Shown here piece after piece: positions 41,742-50,704 of a stretch of DNA of 64,000 bases. The position numbers and the translations under genes were made by a program. Source of the DNA: Kaistella flava (ex Peng et al. 2021) (GTDB lineage: Bacteria > Bacteroidota > Bacteroidia > Flavobacteriales > Weeksellaceae); contig NZ_CP040442.1 of the NCBI RefSeq assembly GCF_015191005.1, positions 2,728,001 through 2,792,000 of the forward strand. The letters run 5' to 3'. Within the stretch, counting starts at the first letter, position 1; the number at the start of each line of letters is the position of its first letter. The notes under the pieces are model-generated. The model did not search any database. It was not told where the DNA came from and saw only the letters and a program-made list of their open reading frames with translations.

Positions 41742-43280
41742 TTATGGGAAAGTTATTCCCTGATAGCTATTCACGTTTACCATTGGTAAATTTGATTTAT
41801 ACTTTAGATTAATCACTCTTAAAAATTCATTAGCGATTAAAGCATATCCTCTTCCTGTAAGGTGAACACCATCTAGTGAGAATGTTCCTCCAGTTACAAA
41901 ACTTGCGGTGTATTTTACTCCGTCAAATTGAATTCCAGATACTTTCGAAAGCTCAACCAATTTAGCATTTGCGTCTACATAGGCCAATCCTTTTGCAGTT
42001 GCAATAGATTTAATAGAAGCATTATAAGCTGCAGTTGCTGTTAAGACTTTTGCAGTTTCTTTTTCCGTTAATACATATTGATTAGCCATTGGATAAGAAA
42101 TCCCATTCACATTAATGCTTGCTGGCGCTCCTGCAACGGTAGTTCCGATTGCAGAACTGGCTGTTAAAAGAACAAGATCTTTTGAAGTTGCCTGTCTAGC
42201 ACGACCGTAAATCTGACCAAAAGCTGCAGCTGTTGGAGCTCCTAAAGAAGGAGTTAATGCCGCGGTAAGTTGTGCAGAAAGATCTGTTAAATCAGTATCC
42301 AAAATTAAAATTGGATTTGCTGATGTAGCAGAAAGTAAATTAATTCTAGACCCAGCTCCAAAAGCTGTAAGCGCTTGTTTTAACGGACCATATAGACTCG
42401 CGTTCAACGCTGTAATATTAGCTCCTAACAATGCTGGCGTTAATGGGTTATAAGGTACAGTTGTAAAATATGGAATTGAAGTTACATTAGGAATATTTGC
42501 AATAACTCCTTTTGCACCATTTGCTGTTAAAGCAGATACATATCCATTAATTACCGAAGCAACTACACCTGGATCTGTAATATCGTTTCCACCATAAGTT
42601 GCTGGATTTAAGTTACCTGTTTGATCAACACCTGAACCTCCACTTGTTGCATAAGAAAGAACATCGTTATTTCCAATCCAAAGTGAGAAGAATGTTGGCG
42701 CTTGCGCAACAGCATCACCAATCACAGAAGCATTTGGACCAGTCGCAAATCTTACAAAGTAAGGGTTTGCCGCTCCTGTTGCTAATCCTGCTGGATTACC
42801 GTATCCATTAATCCCTAAGTGGAATGACTTCGCACCTGTAACACCCATATTATTGAACATCTTACCAGCACCACCGATCATATCCAAATCCCCTCCTGGA
42901 GCACTGGGCGTAGGTGACAAAGAACCATTAACTACTTTTAGAGTCAGTTTTCCGTAGAAATCTTTTCCTCCTGAAGCAGCAAATAAACTTGTAAATCCAC
43001 CAACATTATTTGGCATCATTGGCTGTACAAAATCTCCACCACCGGCAAGCTTCATTTGCTGAGCCATAATCGAAGGGAAAGATTGCAACTGTCCGTCGCT
43101 ATATAAAGCACCATCTCTAAAACCTGAGGTCAAAGAGTTTCCTATAGACACAAATTTTGTAAAGTTAGCCTCACCATTAGTCACAACTACACTACTTACG
43201 TCAGTATCAAAGTCGGTTTTACAACTTACTGTGGACAAAAGTGCCGCAACAGCAATAGTTGAAATTAGTATTTTTTTCAT
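41742..43280 (-). CDS. SGNH/GDSL-family hydrolase, lipoprotein
   Basis: A 512-residue protein with a lipoprotein signal (ALLSTVSC, Cys20). SGNH blocks are SIGNSLTSGF (nucleophile Ser49), LWIGNNDVL (block III) and DGVHLTGRGYALIA (catalytic Asp/His). It is rich in Ala/Gly/Thr in the middle. It is probably an esterase or lipase on an outer-membrane face. It is co-transcribed behind a FadL-type porin (13-bp gap), suggesting that fatty acids released by the hydrolase are taken up by the porin. Confidence 0.9.
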   Translation of the reverse strand: MKKILISTIAVAALLSTVSCKTDFDTDVSSVVVTNGEANFTKFVSIGNSLTSGFRDGALYSDGQLQSFPSIMAQQMKLAGGGDFVQPMMPNNVGGFTSLFAASGGKDFYGKLTLKVVNGSLSPTPSAPGGDLDMIGGAGKMFNNMGVTGAKSFHLGINGYGNPAGLATGAANPYFVRFATGPNASVIGDAVAQAPTFFSLWIGNNDVLSYATSGGSGVDQTGNLNPATYGGNDITDPGVVASVINGYVSALTANGAKGVIANIPNVTSIPYFTTVPYNPLTPALLGANITALNASLYGPLKQALTAFGAGSRINLLSATSANPILILDTDLTDLSAQLTAALTPSLGAPTAAAFGQIYGRARQATSKDLVLLTASSAIGTTVAGAPASINVNGISYPMANQYVLTEKETAKVLTATAAYNASIKSIATAKGLAYVDANAKLVELSKVSGIQFDGVKYTASFVTGGTFSLDGVHLTGRGYALIANEFLRVINLKYKSNLPMVNVNSYQGITFP

Positions 43281-43293
43281 AATCTATTAATTC

Positions 43294-44526
43294 TTAAAAT
43301 GCGTTATATGATAAACCTAAACCAAAGTAATATGCTTTAGCTTTAGCTTGCCCGTAGAAATTATAATAAGCGTTTTTCACGTCTCTTGGCATCTGGAAGT
43401 TATAAGCTCCTGCTAAATCAATCCCAAAGTTATTCCACTTGTAACCAATACCTCCTGTAATTACATTCGCATTGAAAGAAGGAGTATCAGGAATAAAATG
43501 CTCATCAGTATAAGGTGATTCATCATGATAATAACCAATTCTTCCTGCCAATTTATCGGTAATCATATATTGTGTTCCAATTCTCCAAGTTTGTGTACTG
43601 TGGAAATCTTTAGGAGAAACCAAAACAGTAGGATCACTTGGTGGGCCCACTTTAGCGTTTTCAAAATCCAAAGTTAACTTGTTGTATCGCTGCCAACCTG
43701 CATAATTAAAATCTCCAGACACTAACCACTTCGGTGTAATCTTGTAAGTTAGTCCAATTGTATATTCATCTACCAAAGGTAAAACAGCTTTAAATTTATC
43801 TTGACCATTAGCATCTAAACCAATCGTTGAAAATAAACTCGAAGAAACATTAAAAGTAGCAATTCCTTCATCCGCCTTCATGTCAACAGGTGAACGGTAA
43901 GCAATACTCACGTCTAAATTCTCAGTTGGTCTTAAATAAAATCCTAAACCGAATCCAGTTCCTGAAGCTTTGCTATCATTAATATTTATACTTCCTCCTA
44001 ATTGCGTAACCGATTTATCCCAATCTACAGATCCTTTAGCATAAATAAAACTACCACCTACCGAAGCCCATGGCGCTAATTTAAAAGAAACCATTGGTTG
44101 AAAATAGAAAGCTTTCAATTCAATTTTCTGTACCATTTCGCTTCCAGCCCAATTTTTACCCCAATCGATTGTACTTCCGAATGGTGTAGAGAAATTGAAA
44201 CCTACCGAAACATTATCTACAATCTTATAGGCAACCGCCGCATAAATCGGGGTTCCCAAAGGATTATCTGTCTTGTAAGATTGCAAAGTTGAAAGATTCT
44301 GATACTCAACCTCTGCGTTGATTCCGAATCCACCCGCAGCGACACTTAATCTATTTGGAATAAAAGACATCCCAGCTGGATTGAAGAATGTCACACTCGC
44401 ATCTTCAACATGAGCACTTGTATGAGCCATTGCCAATTGCTTTACGCCTTGTAAAGAAACCCTAAAGCCTCCCGCATAAGCAAGAACGCCGGCCAACAAT
44501 GCTGTTGTTACAACTATTTTTTTCAT
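43294..44526 (-). CDS. OmpP1/FadL/TodX-family outer-membrane transporter
   Basis: A 410-residue barrel protein. A signal peptide (VVTTALLAGVLAYAGG) leads into the FadL plug start (GFRVSLQGVKQLAMAHTSAH, then EDASVTFFNPAGMSFIPNR). Barrel strands end in LGLSYNAF, with a C-terminal aromatic. It passes hydrophobic molecules such as long-chain fatty acids. It is first in an operon with the SGNH hydrolase. Confidence 0.92.
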   Translation of the reverse strand: MKKIVVTTALLAGVLAYAGGFRVSLQGVKQLAMAHTSAHVEDASVTFFNPAGMSFIPNRLSVAAGGFGINAEVEYQNLSTLQSYKTDNPLGTPIYAAVAYKIVDNVSVGFNFSTPFGSTIDWGKNWAGSEMVQKIELKAFYFQPMVSFKLAPWASVGGSFIYAKGSVDWDKSVTQLGGSININDSKASGTGFGLGFYLRPTENLDVSIAYRSPVDMKADEGIATFNVSSSLFSTIGLDANGQDKFKAVLPLVDEYTIGLTYKITPKWLVSGDFNYAGWQRYNKLTLDFENAKVGPPSDPTVLVSPKDFHSTQTWRIGTQYMITDKLAGRIGYYHDESPYTDEHFIPDTPSFNANVITGGIGYKWNNFGIDLAGAYNFQMPRDVKNAYYNFYGQAKAKAYYFGLGLSYNAF

Positions 44527-44545
44527 AAAATCATTATTTATGTCC

Positions 44546-44553
44546 CAAATATA
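44546..44553 (-). promoter_or_regulatory. Promoter -7 box (TATATTTG) of the FadL-SGNH operon
   Basis: TAnnTTTG match 19 nt before the ATG. Confidence 0.5.
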
Positions 44554-44883
44554 AAATTATTTTTTAAACAAATGTTAATTATTCATAATATATTTTAAAC
44601 AAATGCTATTTTACGCCTAATGTTTAATTTTATTAACACTCATAACCATTACTAAATCTTTTATTATTAAGTGTTTATCAGAAAATAAAACTAAAAATAG
44701 TAATGCCGTTTAAATTAAATGAAATCAATAAAATGGAAATGAATTTTAATTTTTAAATTATATGATTTGCATAATAACAGTTAAAACATTGAATAATTCA
44801 TAAATTAAATCGCTGTTTTTATATAATTAAAAAATCCCTACTGTTAAATTAGCGTACATTGAAATATACAAAAAAAATTATAG
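44554..44883. other. AT-rich divergent spacer
   Basis: About 330 bp of very AT-rich DNA between the FadL and ricT-like promoters. No open frame of note, hairpin or repeat was recognised. Confidence 0.5.
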
Positions 44884-44891
44884 TAAATTTG
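44884..44891 (+). promoter_or_regulatory. Promoter -7 box (TAAATTTG) of the ricT-gldH-PBP1A operon
   Basis: TAnnTTTG match 23 nt before the ATG at 44915. Confidence 0.55.
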
Positions 44892-44914
44892 CAACATATA
44901 ACAAAAATATAAAT

Positions 44915-46222
44915 ATGAGTTGTGGATGTAAAACATCCGGCGATTCGTCCCATTCATGCGGAACAAAATCCGCGAATGGCTGTGGAAGTGTAGATACTTG
45001 CGGGAATAGCTATAAATTAAGCGTTTTCGATTGGCTCTCGAATATTAATAATCCATCTCAATCTCAAACAGATTTTGTGGAAGTAAGATTCAAGAACGAT
45101 CGCAAATTTTTTTATAAAAACGTCAATAAATTACCGCTTCATATGGGAAGCGTCATCACAGTAGAATCTAGTCCGGGTCACGATATAGGTGTAGTAAGCC
45201 TCACAGGAGAATTGGTGAAAATTCAGATGAAAAAGAAAAACATCTCTGAAGATAACCCTCTAAAAATTTACCGATTAGCCAACCAAAAAGATATTGAGGT
45301 TTGGCAAGATGCCAGAGGAAAAGAAGAAAGTGTAAAAATTCAAGCCAGAAAGATTGCCTACGCGCTTAATCTTGAAATGAAAATCACCGATGTTGAATAT
45401 CAGGGTGATGGCACGAAGGTTACGTTCTTTTATACCGCAGAAACGCGTGTAGATTTCCGACAGTTGATTAAAGAATTTGCTTCTTTATTCAGAACCAAAA
45501 TCGATATGAAACAAATCGGTTTCCGCCAGGAAGCTGCAAAAGTTGGAGGTATCGGTTCTTGTGGAAGAGAATTGTGTTGTTCAACCTGGTTAACCGATTT
45601 CCGATCTGTAAATACCAATGCAGCACGTTATCAGCAGCTGAGTATTAATCCTCAGAAATTAGCTGGACAATGTGGAAAACTGAAATGCTGTCTGAACTAC
45701 GAACTCGATAGCTATTTAGATGCATTAAGTGATTTCCCATCTTCATCAACTACGCTTGATACGGAGAAAGGAAAAGCTTTCTGTATTAAAATTGACGTTT
45801 TCAAAAAGAGAATGTGGTTCGCTTATGCAGATCATTCTATGGCTTGGTATGATTTGGATGTTCAGGATGTCAAAAAAATGATTGCCAAAAATAAAAAAGG
45901 CGAGAAAGCACAACCTTTAGAAGATGTAAAAGTTCTTGATGCTCCTGTAAAATCAGTAGATTTAATTCAGGAAAATAATATGGACCGCTTTGAAAGAAGA
46001 GGTAAAGGTCCCGGCAAAAATCAAAATAAGAGAAAACCGAATAACCAACAAAAGCAAGAGAACAAACCTGCAGTAAATCAAGGCGAAAAAAGAAAAAGAA
46101 TTTCCGAAAAGCCAACTGACAAACCAGTTGATAAACCTGCACAGCCCAATGCGAAGTCGCCTCAACAAAAGCCAAAAAACTTTAAAAAGAAACCTCAGCC
46201 AAAACGTGATGACAATGCATAA
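44915..46222 (+). CDS. ricT: PSP1-domain protein, RicT-like
   Basis: A 435-residue protein. It has a Cys-rich N-terminus (MSCGCKTSGDSSHSCG then GCGSVDTCG), a PSP1 domain (VEVRFKNDRKFFYKN...IGVVSLTGELVKIQMKKK...RKIAYALNLEMKITDVE) and two Cys clusters (GSCGRELCCSTW, QCGKLKCCLNYE) like the Fe-S ligands of RicT/YaaT. Its last 90 residues are an unusual Lys/Pro/Gln-rich disordered tail. In Bacillus, RicT acts with RicA and RicF in RNA maturation; neither partner is in this window. It overlaps gldH. Confidence 0.88.
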   Translation: MSCGCKTSGDSSHSCGTKSANGCGSVDTCGNSYKLSVFDWLSNINNPSQSQTDFVEVRFKNDRKFFYKNVNKLPLHMGSVITVESSPGHDIGVVSLTGELVKIQMKKKNISEDNPLKIYRLANQKDIEVWQDARGKEESVKIQARKIAYALNLEMKITDVEYQGDGTKVTFFYTAETRVDFRQLIKEFASLFRTKIDMKQIGFRQEAAKVGGIGSCGRELCCSTWLTDFRSVNTNAARYQQLSINPQKLAGQCGKLKCCLNYELDSYLDALSDFPSSSTTLDTEKGKAFCIKIDVFKKRMWFAYADHSMAWYDLDVQDVKKMIAKNKKGEKAQPLEDVKVLDAPVKSVDLIQENNMDRFERRGKGPGKNQNKRKPNNQQKQENKPAVNQGEKRKRISEKPTDKPVDKPAQPNAKSPQQKPKNFKKKPQPKRDDNA

Positions 46223-46679
46223 GATAATGGGTGCTTTTTTCGTTTTGTTTTTTCTTGCCAGTTGTAACAATGATTCGGAAGAAGTGTTGATGAATAACCT
46301 CAACGGAAAATGGAATAAAAAAACCGAACAGAAATTTGACTTTAAAGTAACGGATGCTCAAAATCCAAAAAATATTATATTTGTTGTAAGAAATAACAAT
46401 GATTATCCATATAGTAATATCAGGCTGATTGTTAATTTTTTGGATGGGCAAACGAAAAAGAAAAGTACAGATACGCTTAATTATATTTTGGCAGAACCGA
46501 ACGGCGCCTGGATTGGAAAAGGTTTCGGCGATACCAAAGAAATTCTTTTTCAATATAAATTAGATTATAAATTTCCAGCAAACGGTGATTATTCCATCGG
46601 AATTATTCAAGCGATGAGAAATGATAACCTCCCCGGAATTGAAGATATTGGCGTAAAAATAGAAACGGCAAAACCGTAA
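46215..46679 (+). CDS. gldH: Gliding motility lipoprotein GldH
   Basis: A 154-residue lipoprotein (signal HKIMGAFFVLFFLASC, lipid Cys). The mature part FDFKVTDAQNPKNIIFVVRN, DYPYSNIRLIV and DTLNYILAEPNGAWIGKG match GldH. GldH is part of the gliding/type IX secretion support set of Flavobacteriia. The longer open frame upstream is only overlap with ricT. I use ATG 46215 (46209 is also possible), so it overlaps the ricT stop by 8 nt. It is located between ricT and PBP1A, the common order in the group. Confidence 0.88.
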   Translation: MHKIMGAFFVLFFLASCNNDSEEVLMNNLNGKWNKKTEQKFDFKVTDAQNPKNIIFVVRNNNDYPYSNIRLIVNFLDGQTKKKSTDTLNYILAEPNGAWIGKGFGDTKEILFQYKLDYKFPANGDYSIGIIQAMRNDNLPGIEDIGVKIETAKP

Positions 46680-46687
46680 ACTTATTT

Positions 46688-49069
46688 ATGGAAAACACAC
46701 AGAACAAAGGAAGTAAACCACAACAAAAGTTTCCACTTCCTCCAAAAAAAGTCAAAAATACTGGCTGGAAAAAATGGGTGAAATTCGTATGGGCTGCACT
46801 AATTCTCTTAATTGTAGGAATAGCAGCTGTATTCTTTGCAGTGTCCCAAGGATTTCTTGGCGATATGCCCGATGTGAAAGAACTTGAAAATCCAGATATT
46901 TATGTAGCTTCCGAAATTTATTCTTCGGATGGAAAAATACTGGGCAAATTTGAAAAAGAAAAAACTCAACCTGTTACCTACAAAGAATTACCTCCTTATT
47001 TAATCTATGCTTTACAGGCAAAAGAAGATGAGCGATTTAAGGAACATTCAGGAATTGATTTACAATCGGTTGCTCGTGCTGTTGCTTTTGGTGGTAAAAG
47101 AGGTGGTGGTTCTACCATTACTCAGCAATTAGCGAAACTATTATTTACAGGTACTGCGTCGCAAAATAGCGTGCAAAGATCTTTTCAAAAATTAAAAGAA
47201 TGGGTAGTTGCTGTAAGTTTAGAAAAGCGTTATACCAAAGAGGAAATCATTACTCTTTATTTCAACAAATTTGATTTTGTAAATAACGCCAACGGAATCG
47301 AAATGGCGTCGCGAATTTATTTTAATAAAAAGGCTTCCCAATTGACTTTACCCGAAGCAGCAATGTTTGTAGCAATGCTTGAAGCGCCAGTTGCAAACAA
47401 TCCGATGCGAAATCCTGAAAGGGCAAAACGCAGAAGAGATGTTGTATTGGAGCAAATGCTGAAAACGGGTTATCTGGATCAGGCAACATATGAAAAAGCA
47501 TTAGCAACTCCTATTGCTGTTGACTATCATCCTGTTAAATCAATTGATGAAGGTTACTCAGCCTATTACAAGTATTATTTAAGAAAAGAAATCGAGAGCT
47601 ACATTAAAGACTATGAAAAGAAAACCGGTAAGACTTTAAATTTATTTAAAGATGGTTTGAAAATTTATACTACGCTGGATTCCAAAATGCAAACTTATGC
47701 TGAAGAGGCAATTAAAGAGCATTTAACGGATCTGCAAAGTAGATTTGATGCTGAGCAAAGAGGAAGAAAGCAAAGACCTTTCTATAAAATTAATGATGCT
47801 CAGATCAGCTCTATCATGCTTAGTGCGATGAAGAGAACTGGAAGATACAAGCAATTAAAAAATGCAGGTGTTCCAGAGGACTCGATTATGCTTGACTTTA
47901 AAAAACCTATAAAAACTTCCAGATTTACTTGGAAAGGTGAGGAAGAAGTTGAAATGTCTCCTTGGGATTCTATCCGTTATCACAAGCAAATTGCGCAAGC
48001 AGGATTAATGTCGATGGTTCCCGGAACTGGAGAAATTAAAGCTTGGGTTGGTGGAATTAACTGGCAGCATTTTCAATACGATCATATCAAGCAAGGGAAA
48101 AGACAGGTTGGTTCAACTTTCAAACCTTTTGTTTATGCTACGGCAATTATGAAATTAGGAATGACACCATGTTCGACTGTATCCAATGCTACTTATACTA
48201 AAGGATCATGGAGCGTGAGAGGTAGTGGTGGAATGCTGACATTGCGAAATGCTTTAGCACAATCTCAAAACGCGGTCGCAGTACGATTAATTGAAATGAC
48301 AGGTGTTAAAAGCGTAATACAAACGGCTAGAGATTTAGGAGTAACCGAAGAAATTCCGAATGAATATGCAGTGGCCTTAGGTTCATCAGATATTACGATA
48401 TTCGAAATGCTGGGTGCTTATAGTACTTTTGCCAATTATGGGAATTATATTAAACCTGAAATGATCTGGAGAATTGAAGATGCCAATGGACGGGTTATTA
48501 AAGAGGTAAAACCAGTCACCAAAGAAGTGATGAACGAATTATACGCTTACACCATGATCGATCTGATGAAAGGCGTTGCAGAATTCGGGACAGCTTCAGG
48601 TGAACTAGGAAGAAGAGGCGTTGCCAAAGGAATTGAAATCGCAGGTAAAACAGGAACGACACAAAATAACTCCGACGGTTGGTTTATGGGAATTACACCG
48701 AATCTCGCCACAGGTGTTTGGGTTGGCTGGGAAGATCGAGCAACTCACTTCTATGGAACAGGTGAAGGACAAGGTGCGAAAATGGCCTTACCAATTTGGG
48801 CAATCTATATGAAGAAAGTTTGGGCAGATAAAGAATTAGGAATTTCTCCTGAAGACAAATTTGTTAAACCTTCTGGCTGGACAGGTGGTTGCGGCGATCT
48901 ACAAGGACTTGGAGGATATGGCGATGACGGAGGTTTACAAACCATTGATGAAATCAAAAATCCGACAGTTGCAGAACCCTTGAATCCAAACAAAAAATCT
49001 CCTGCAAAAAAAGAAGATAATGTTAATGAAAATATCAATACCGGCGACGATATCGATTTTAACAAATAA
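46688..49069 (+). CDS. Penicillin-binding protein 1A (bifunctional)
   Basis: A 793-residue class A PBP. A cytoplasmic start and one helix are followed by the GT51 transglycosylase domain (KEDERFKEHSGIDLQSVARA, RGGGSTITQQLAKLLF) and the transpeptidase domain (GSTFKPF with the active Ser, SQNAVAV, KTGTTQNNSDGWF). It polymerises and cross-links peptidoglycan. It follows gldH by 8 bp and ends in a clear terminator. Confidence 0.95.
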   Translation: MENTQNKGSKPQQKFPLPPKKVKNTGWKKWVKFVWAALILLIVGIAAVFFAVSQGFLGDMPDVKELENPDIYVASEIYSSDGKILGKFEKEKTQPVTYKELPPYLIYALQAKEDERFKEHSGIDLQSVARAVAFGGKRGGGSTITQQLAKLLFTGTASQNSVQRSFQKLKEWVVAVSLEKRYTKEEIITLYFNKFDFVNNANGIEMASRIYFNKKASQLTLPEAAMFVAMLEAPVANNPMRNPERAKRRRDVVLEQMLKTGYLDQATYEKALATPIAVDYHPVKSIDEGYSAYYKYYLRKEIESYIKDYEKKTGKTLNLFKDGLKIYTTLDSKMQTYAEEAIKEHLTDLQSRFDAEQRGRKQRPFYKINDAQISSIMLSAMKRTGRYKQLKNAGVPEDSIMLDFKKPIKTSRFTWKGEEEVEMSPWDSIRYHKQIAQAGLMSMVPGTGEIKAWVGGINWQHFQYDHIKQGKRQVGSTFKPFVYATAIMKLGMTPCSTVSNATYTKGSWSVRGSGGMLTLRNALAQSQNAVAVRLIEMTGVKSVIQTARDLGVTEEIPNEYAVALGSSDITIFEMLGAYSTFANYGNYIKPEMIWRIEDANGRVIKEVKPVTKEVMNELYAYTMIDLMKGVAEFGTASGELGRRGVAKGIEIAGKTGTTQNNSDGWFMGITPNLATGVWVGWEDRATHFYGTGEGQGAKMALPIWAIYMKKVWADKELGISPEDKFVKPSGWTGGCGDLQGLGGYGDDGGLQTIDEIKNPTVAEPLNPNKKSPAKKEDNVNENINTGDDIDFNK

Positions 49070-49092
49070 CATCAATCTATATAATAAATGGA

Positions 49093-49130
49093 AAACATCC
49101 TTTCAATCTTTTGGAAGGATGTTTTTTTTA
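49093..49130 (+). terminator. Terminator of the ricT-gldH-PBP1A operon
   Basis: AAACATCCTTTC/GGAAGGATGTTT stem with T8 on the + strand. Confidence 0.88.
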
Positions 49131-49144
49131 GCGAACTTTGAATC

Positions 49145-50689
49145 ATGAATTTAGACCAAATCACTCAACAATATTTAACGCTTTTTCCTGGTGATCTTTC
49201 TGGAAACCCAATGCAAAGGCAAACTCCTAAAGTTTTATCTTCAACTACGGAAATTGCTCATTTTGAAAATCCTGACCTGATTATATTTAATGAAAAACTA
49301 TCCGAGGAAATTGGCTTAGGAACAATTGAAAAGCAAGAAGACAAAGACTTTCTAAATGCAAAATTTCTTCCGACCAATATGAAAACTTATTCAACTGCTT
49401 ACGCTGGACATCAGTTTGGAAATTGGGCAGGTCAACTTGGTGATGGTCGCGCAATTTTCGCTGGTGAGATTAAAAACACTCAAGGTTCAAAATCCGAAAT
49501 CCAATGGAAAGGTGCCGGCGCAACTCCATATTCTCGACATGCTGATGGACGGGCAGTTCTTCGTTCTTCCGTTCGGGAATATCTTATGAGTGAAGCGATG
49601 TATCATTTGGGGATTCCAACGACTCGTGCTTTATCACTTTCGTTTAGCGGAGAACAAGTTGTACGAGATATTTTGTACGACGGAAATGCTGCTTATGAAA
49701 AAGGTGCAGTGATGACCAGAACCGCTCCAAGCTTTTTAAGATTTGGACATTTCGAATTGCTTTCTGCTCAAGGTGAAACTGAGACTTTAAAAGAACTTGC
49801 CGACTTTGCTATTGAAAATTATTTTCCAGAAATCGATATTAGTAGTCCAGATAAATATGCTGAATTTTTCAAAACAATAGCAAACAAAACTGCTGACATG
49901 ATTGTGGATTGGTTTCGCGTAGGATTTGTTCATGGCGTTATGAATACTGATAACATGTCGATTCTAGGCTTAACGATTGATTATGGACCGTTTTCTTTCT
50001 TAGATGAGTATGATTTGAATTTCACACCAAATACAACCGATTTACCAGGTCGCAGATATGCTTTTGGAAATCAGGCAAAAATCGCACAATGGAATCTTTG
50101 GCAATTGGCCAACGCTTTATTTTCTTTAATTAAAGACGAATCCAAACTGGAAAAGATCCTTAATGATTTCAACACCACTTTTTGGATCAAACATGATGAA
50201 ATGATGGCGAAGAAATTCGGATTTGATCAAGTTCAGGAAGGTGATGATGAACTGTTTACGAATGCGCAACAGCTCATGCAGGATTTAAAAATCGATTATA
50301 CGTTGTTTTTTAAACAGTTAGAAACCTATTCTGAAAACATTGATTTTAAAGTTCATTTTAAAGAAGTATTTTATTCAAGAACGACAGAAGAGCAATTTGA
50401 AAAATTAAAAGATTTCCTTACTCTTTATCAAAATCGATTAACGAAAAACAGCATTTCAAAAACAGATTCTTTAACGTTAATGAATACCACCAATCCGAAA
50501 TTTATCTTGAGAAACTATTTACTTTTCGAATGCATCAATGAATTGAATGAAGGAAAGAAAGATTTACTAAACAAACTTTTAACCGCTTTAGAAAATCCTT
50601 ACGAAGAAATCTACCCCGAATTTTCTGTAAAGAGACCGAATGAATATGATGGCCAAACCGGCTGCTCTACCCTTTCCTGTAGTTCTTAA
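49145..50689 (+). CDS. selO: Protein adenylyltransferase SelO (YdiU family)
   Basis: A 514-residue pseudokinase-fold enzyme that transfers AMP to Ser/Thr/Tyr of target proteins. Family motifs include YAGHQFGNWAGQLGDGRA, QWKGAGATPYSRHADGRAVL, SSVREYLMSEAM, FLRFGHFE, and the metal/catalytic segment VGFVHGVMNTDNMSILG...DYGPFSFLDEYD. The C-terminus CSTLSCSS keeps the family's Cys-rich end, in which some members carry selenocysteine. Confidence 0.95.
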   Translation: MNLDQITQQYLTLFPGDLSGNPMQRQTPKVLSSTTEIAHFENPDLIIFNEKLSEEIGLGTIEKQEDKDFLNAKFLPTNMKTYSTAYAGHQFGNWAGQLGDGRAIFAGEIKNTQGSKSEIQWKGAGATPYSRHADGRAVLRSSVREYLMSEAMYHLGIPTTRALSLSFSGEQVVRDILYDGNAAYEKGAVMTRTAPSFLRFGHFELLSAQGETETLKELADFAIENYFPEIDISSPDKYAEFFKTIANKTADMIVDWFRVGFVHGVMNTDNMSILGLTIDYGPFSFLDEYDLNFTPNTTDLPGRRYAFGNQAKIAQWNLWQLANALFSLIKDESKLEKILNDFNTTFWIKHDEMMAKKFGFDQVQEGDDELFTNAQQLMQDLKIDYTLFFKQLETYSENIDFKVHFKEVFYSRTTEEQFEKLKDFLTLYQNRLTKNSISKTDSLTLMNTTNPKFILRNYLLFECINELNEGKKDLLNKLLTALENPYEEIYPEFSVKRPNEYDGQTGCSTLSCSS

Positions 50690-50696
50690 AATTCCT

Positions 50697-50704
50697 TACT
50701 TTTG
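50697..50704 (+). promoter_or_regulatory. Possible promoter -7 box (TACTTTTG) for the DUF6080 gene
   Basis: TAnnTTTG match overlapping the first TTG codon of the next frame. If it is real, translation must begin downstream (TTG 50720 or 50726). Confidence 0.35.

Noticed and set aside
46128..46214. Longer gldH start
   Set aside because: The extra residues are out-of-frame ricT sequence; the lipoprotein signal begins at 46209-46215.
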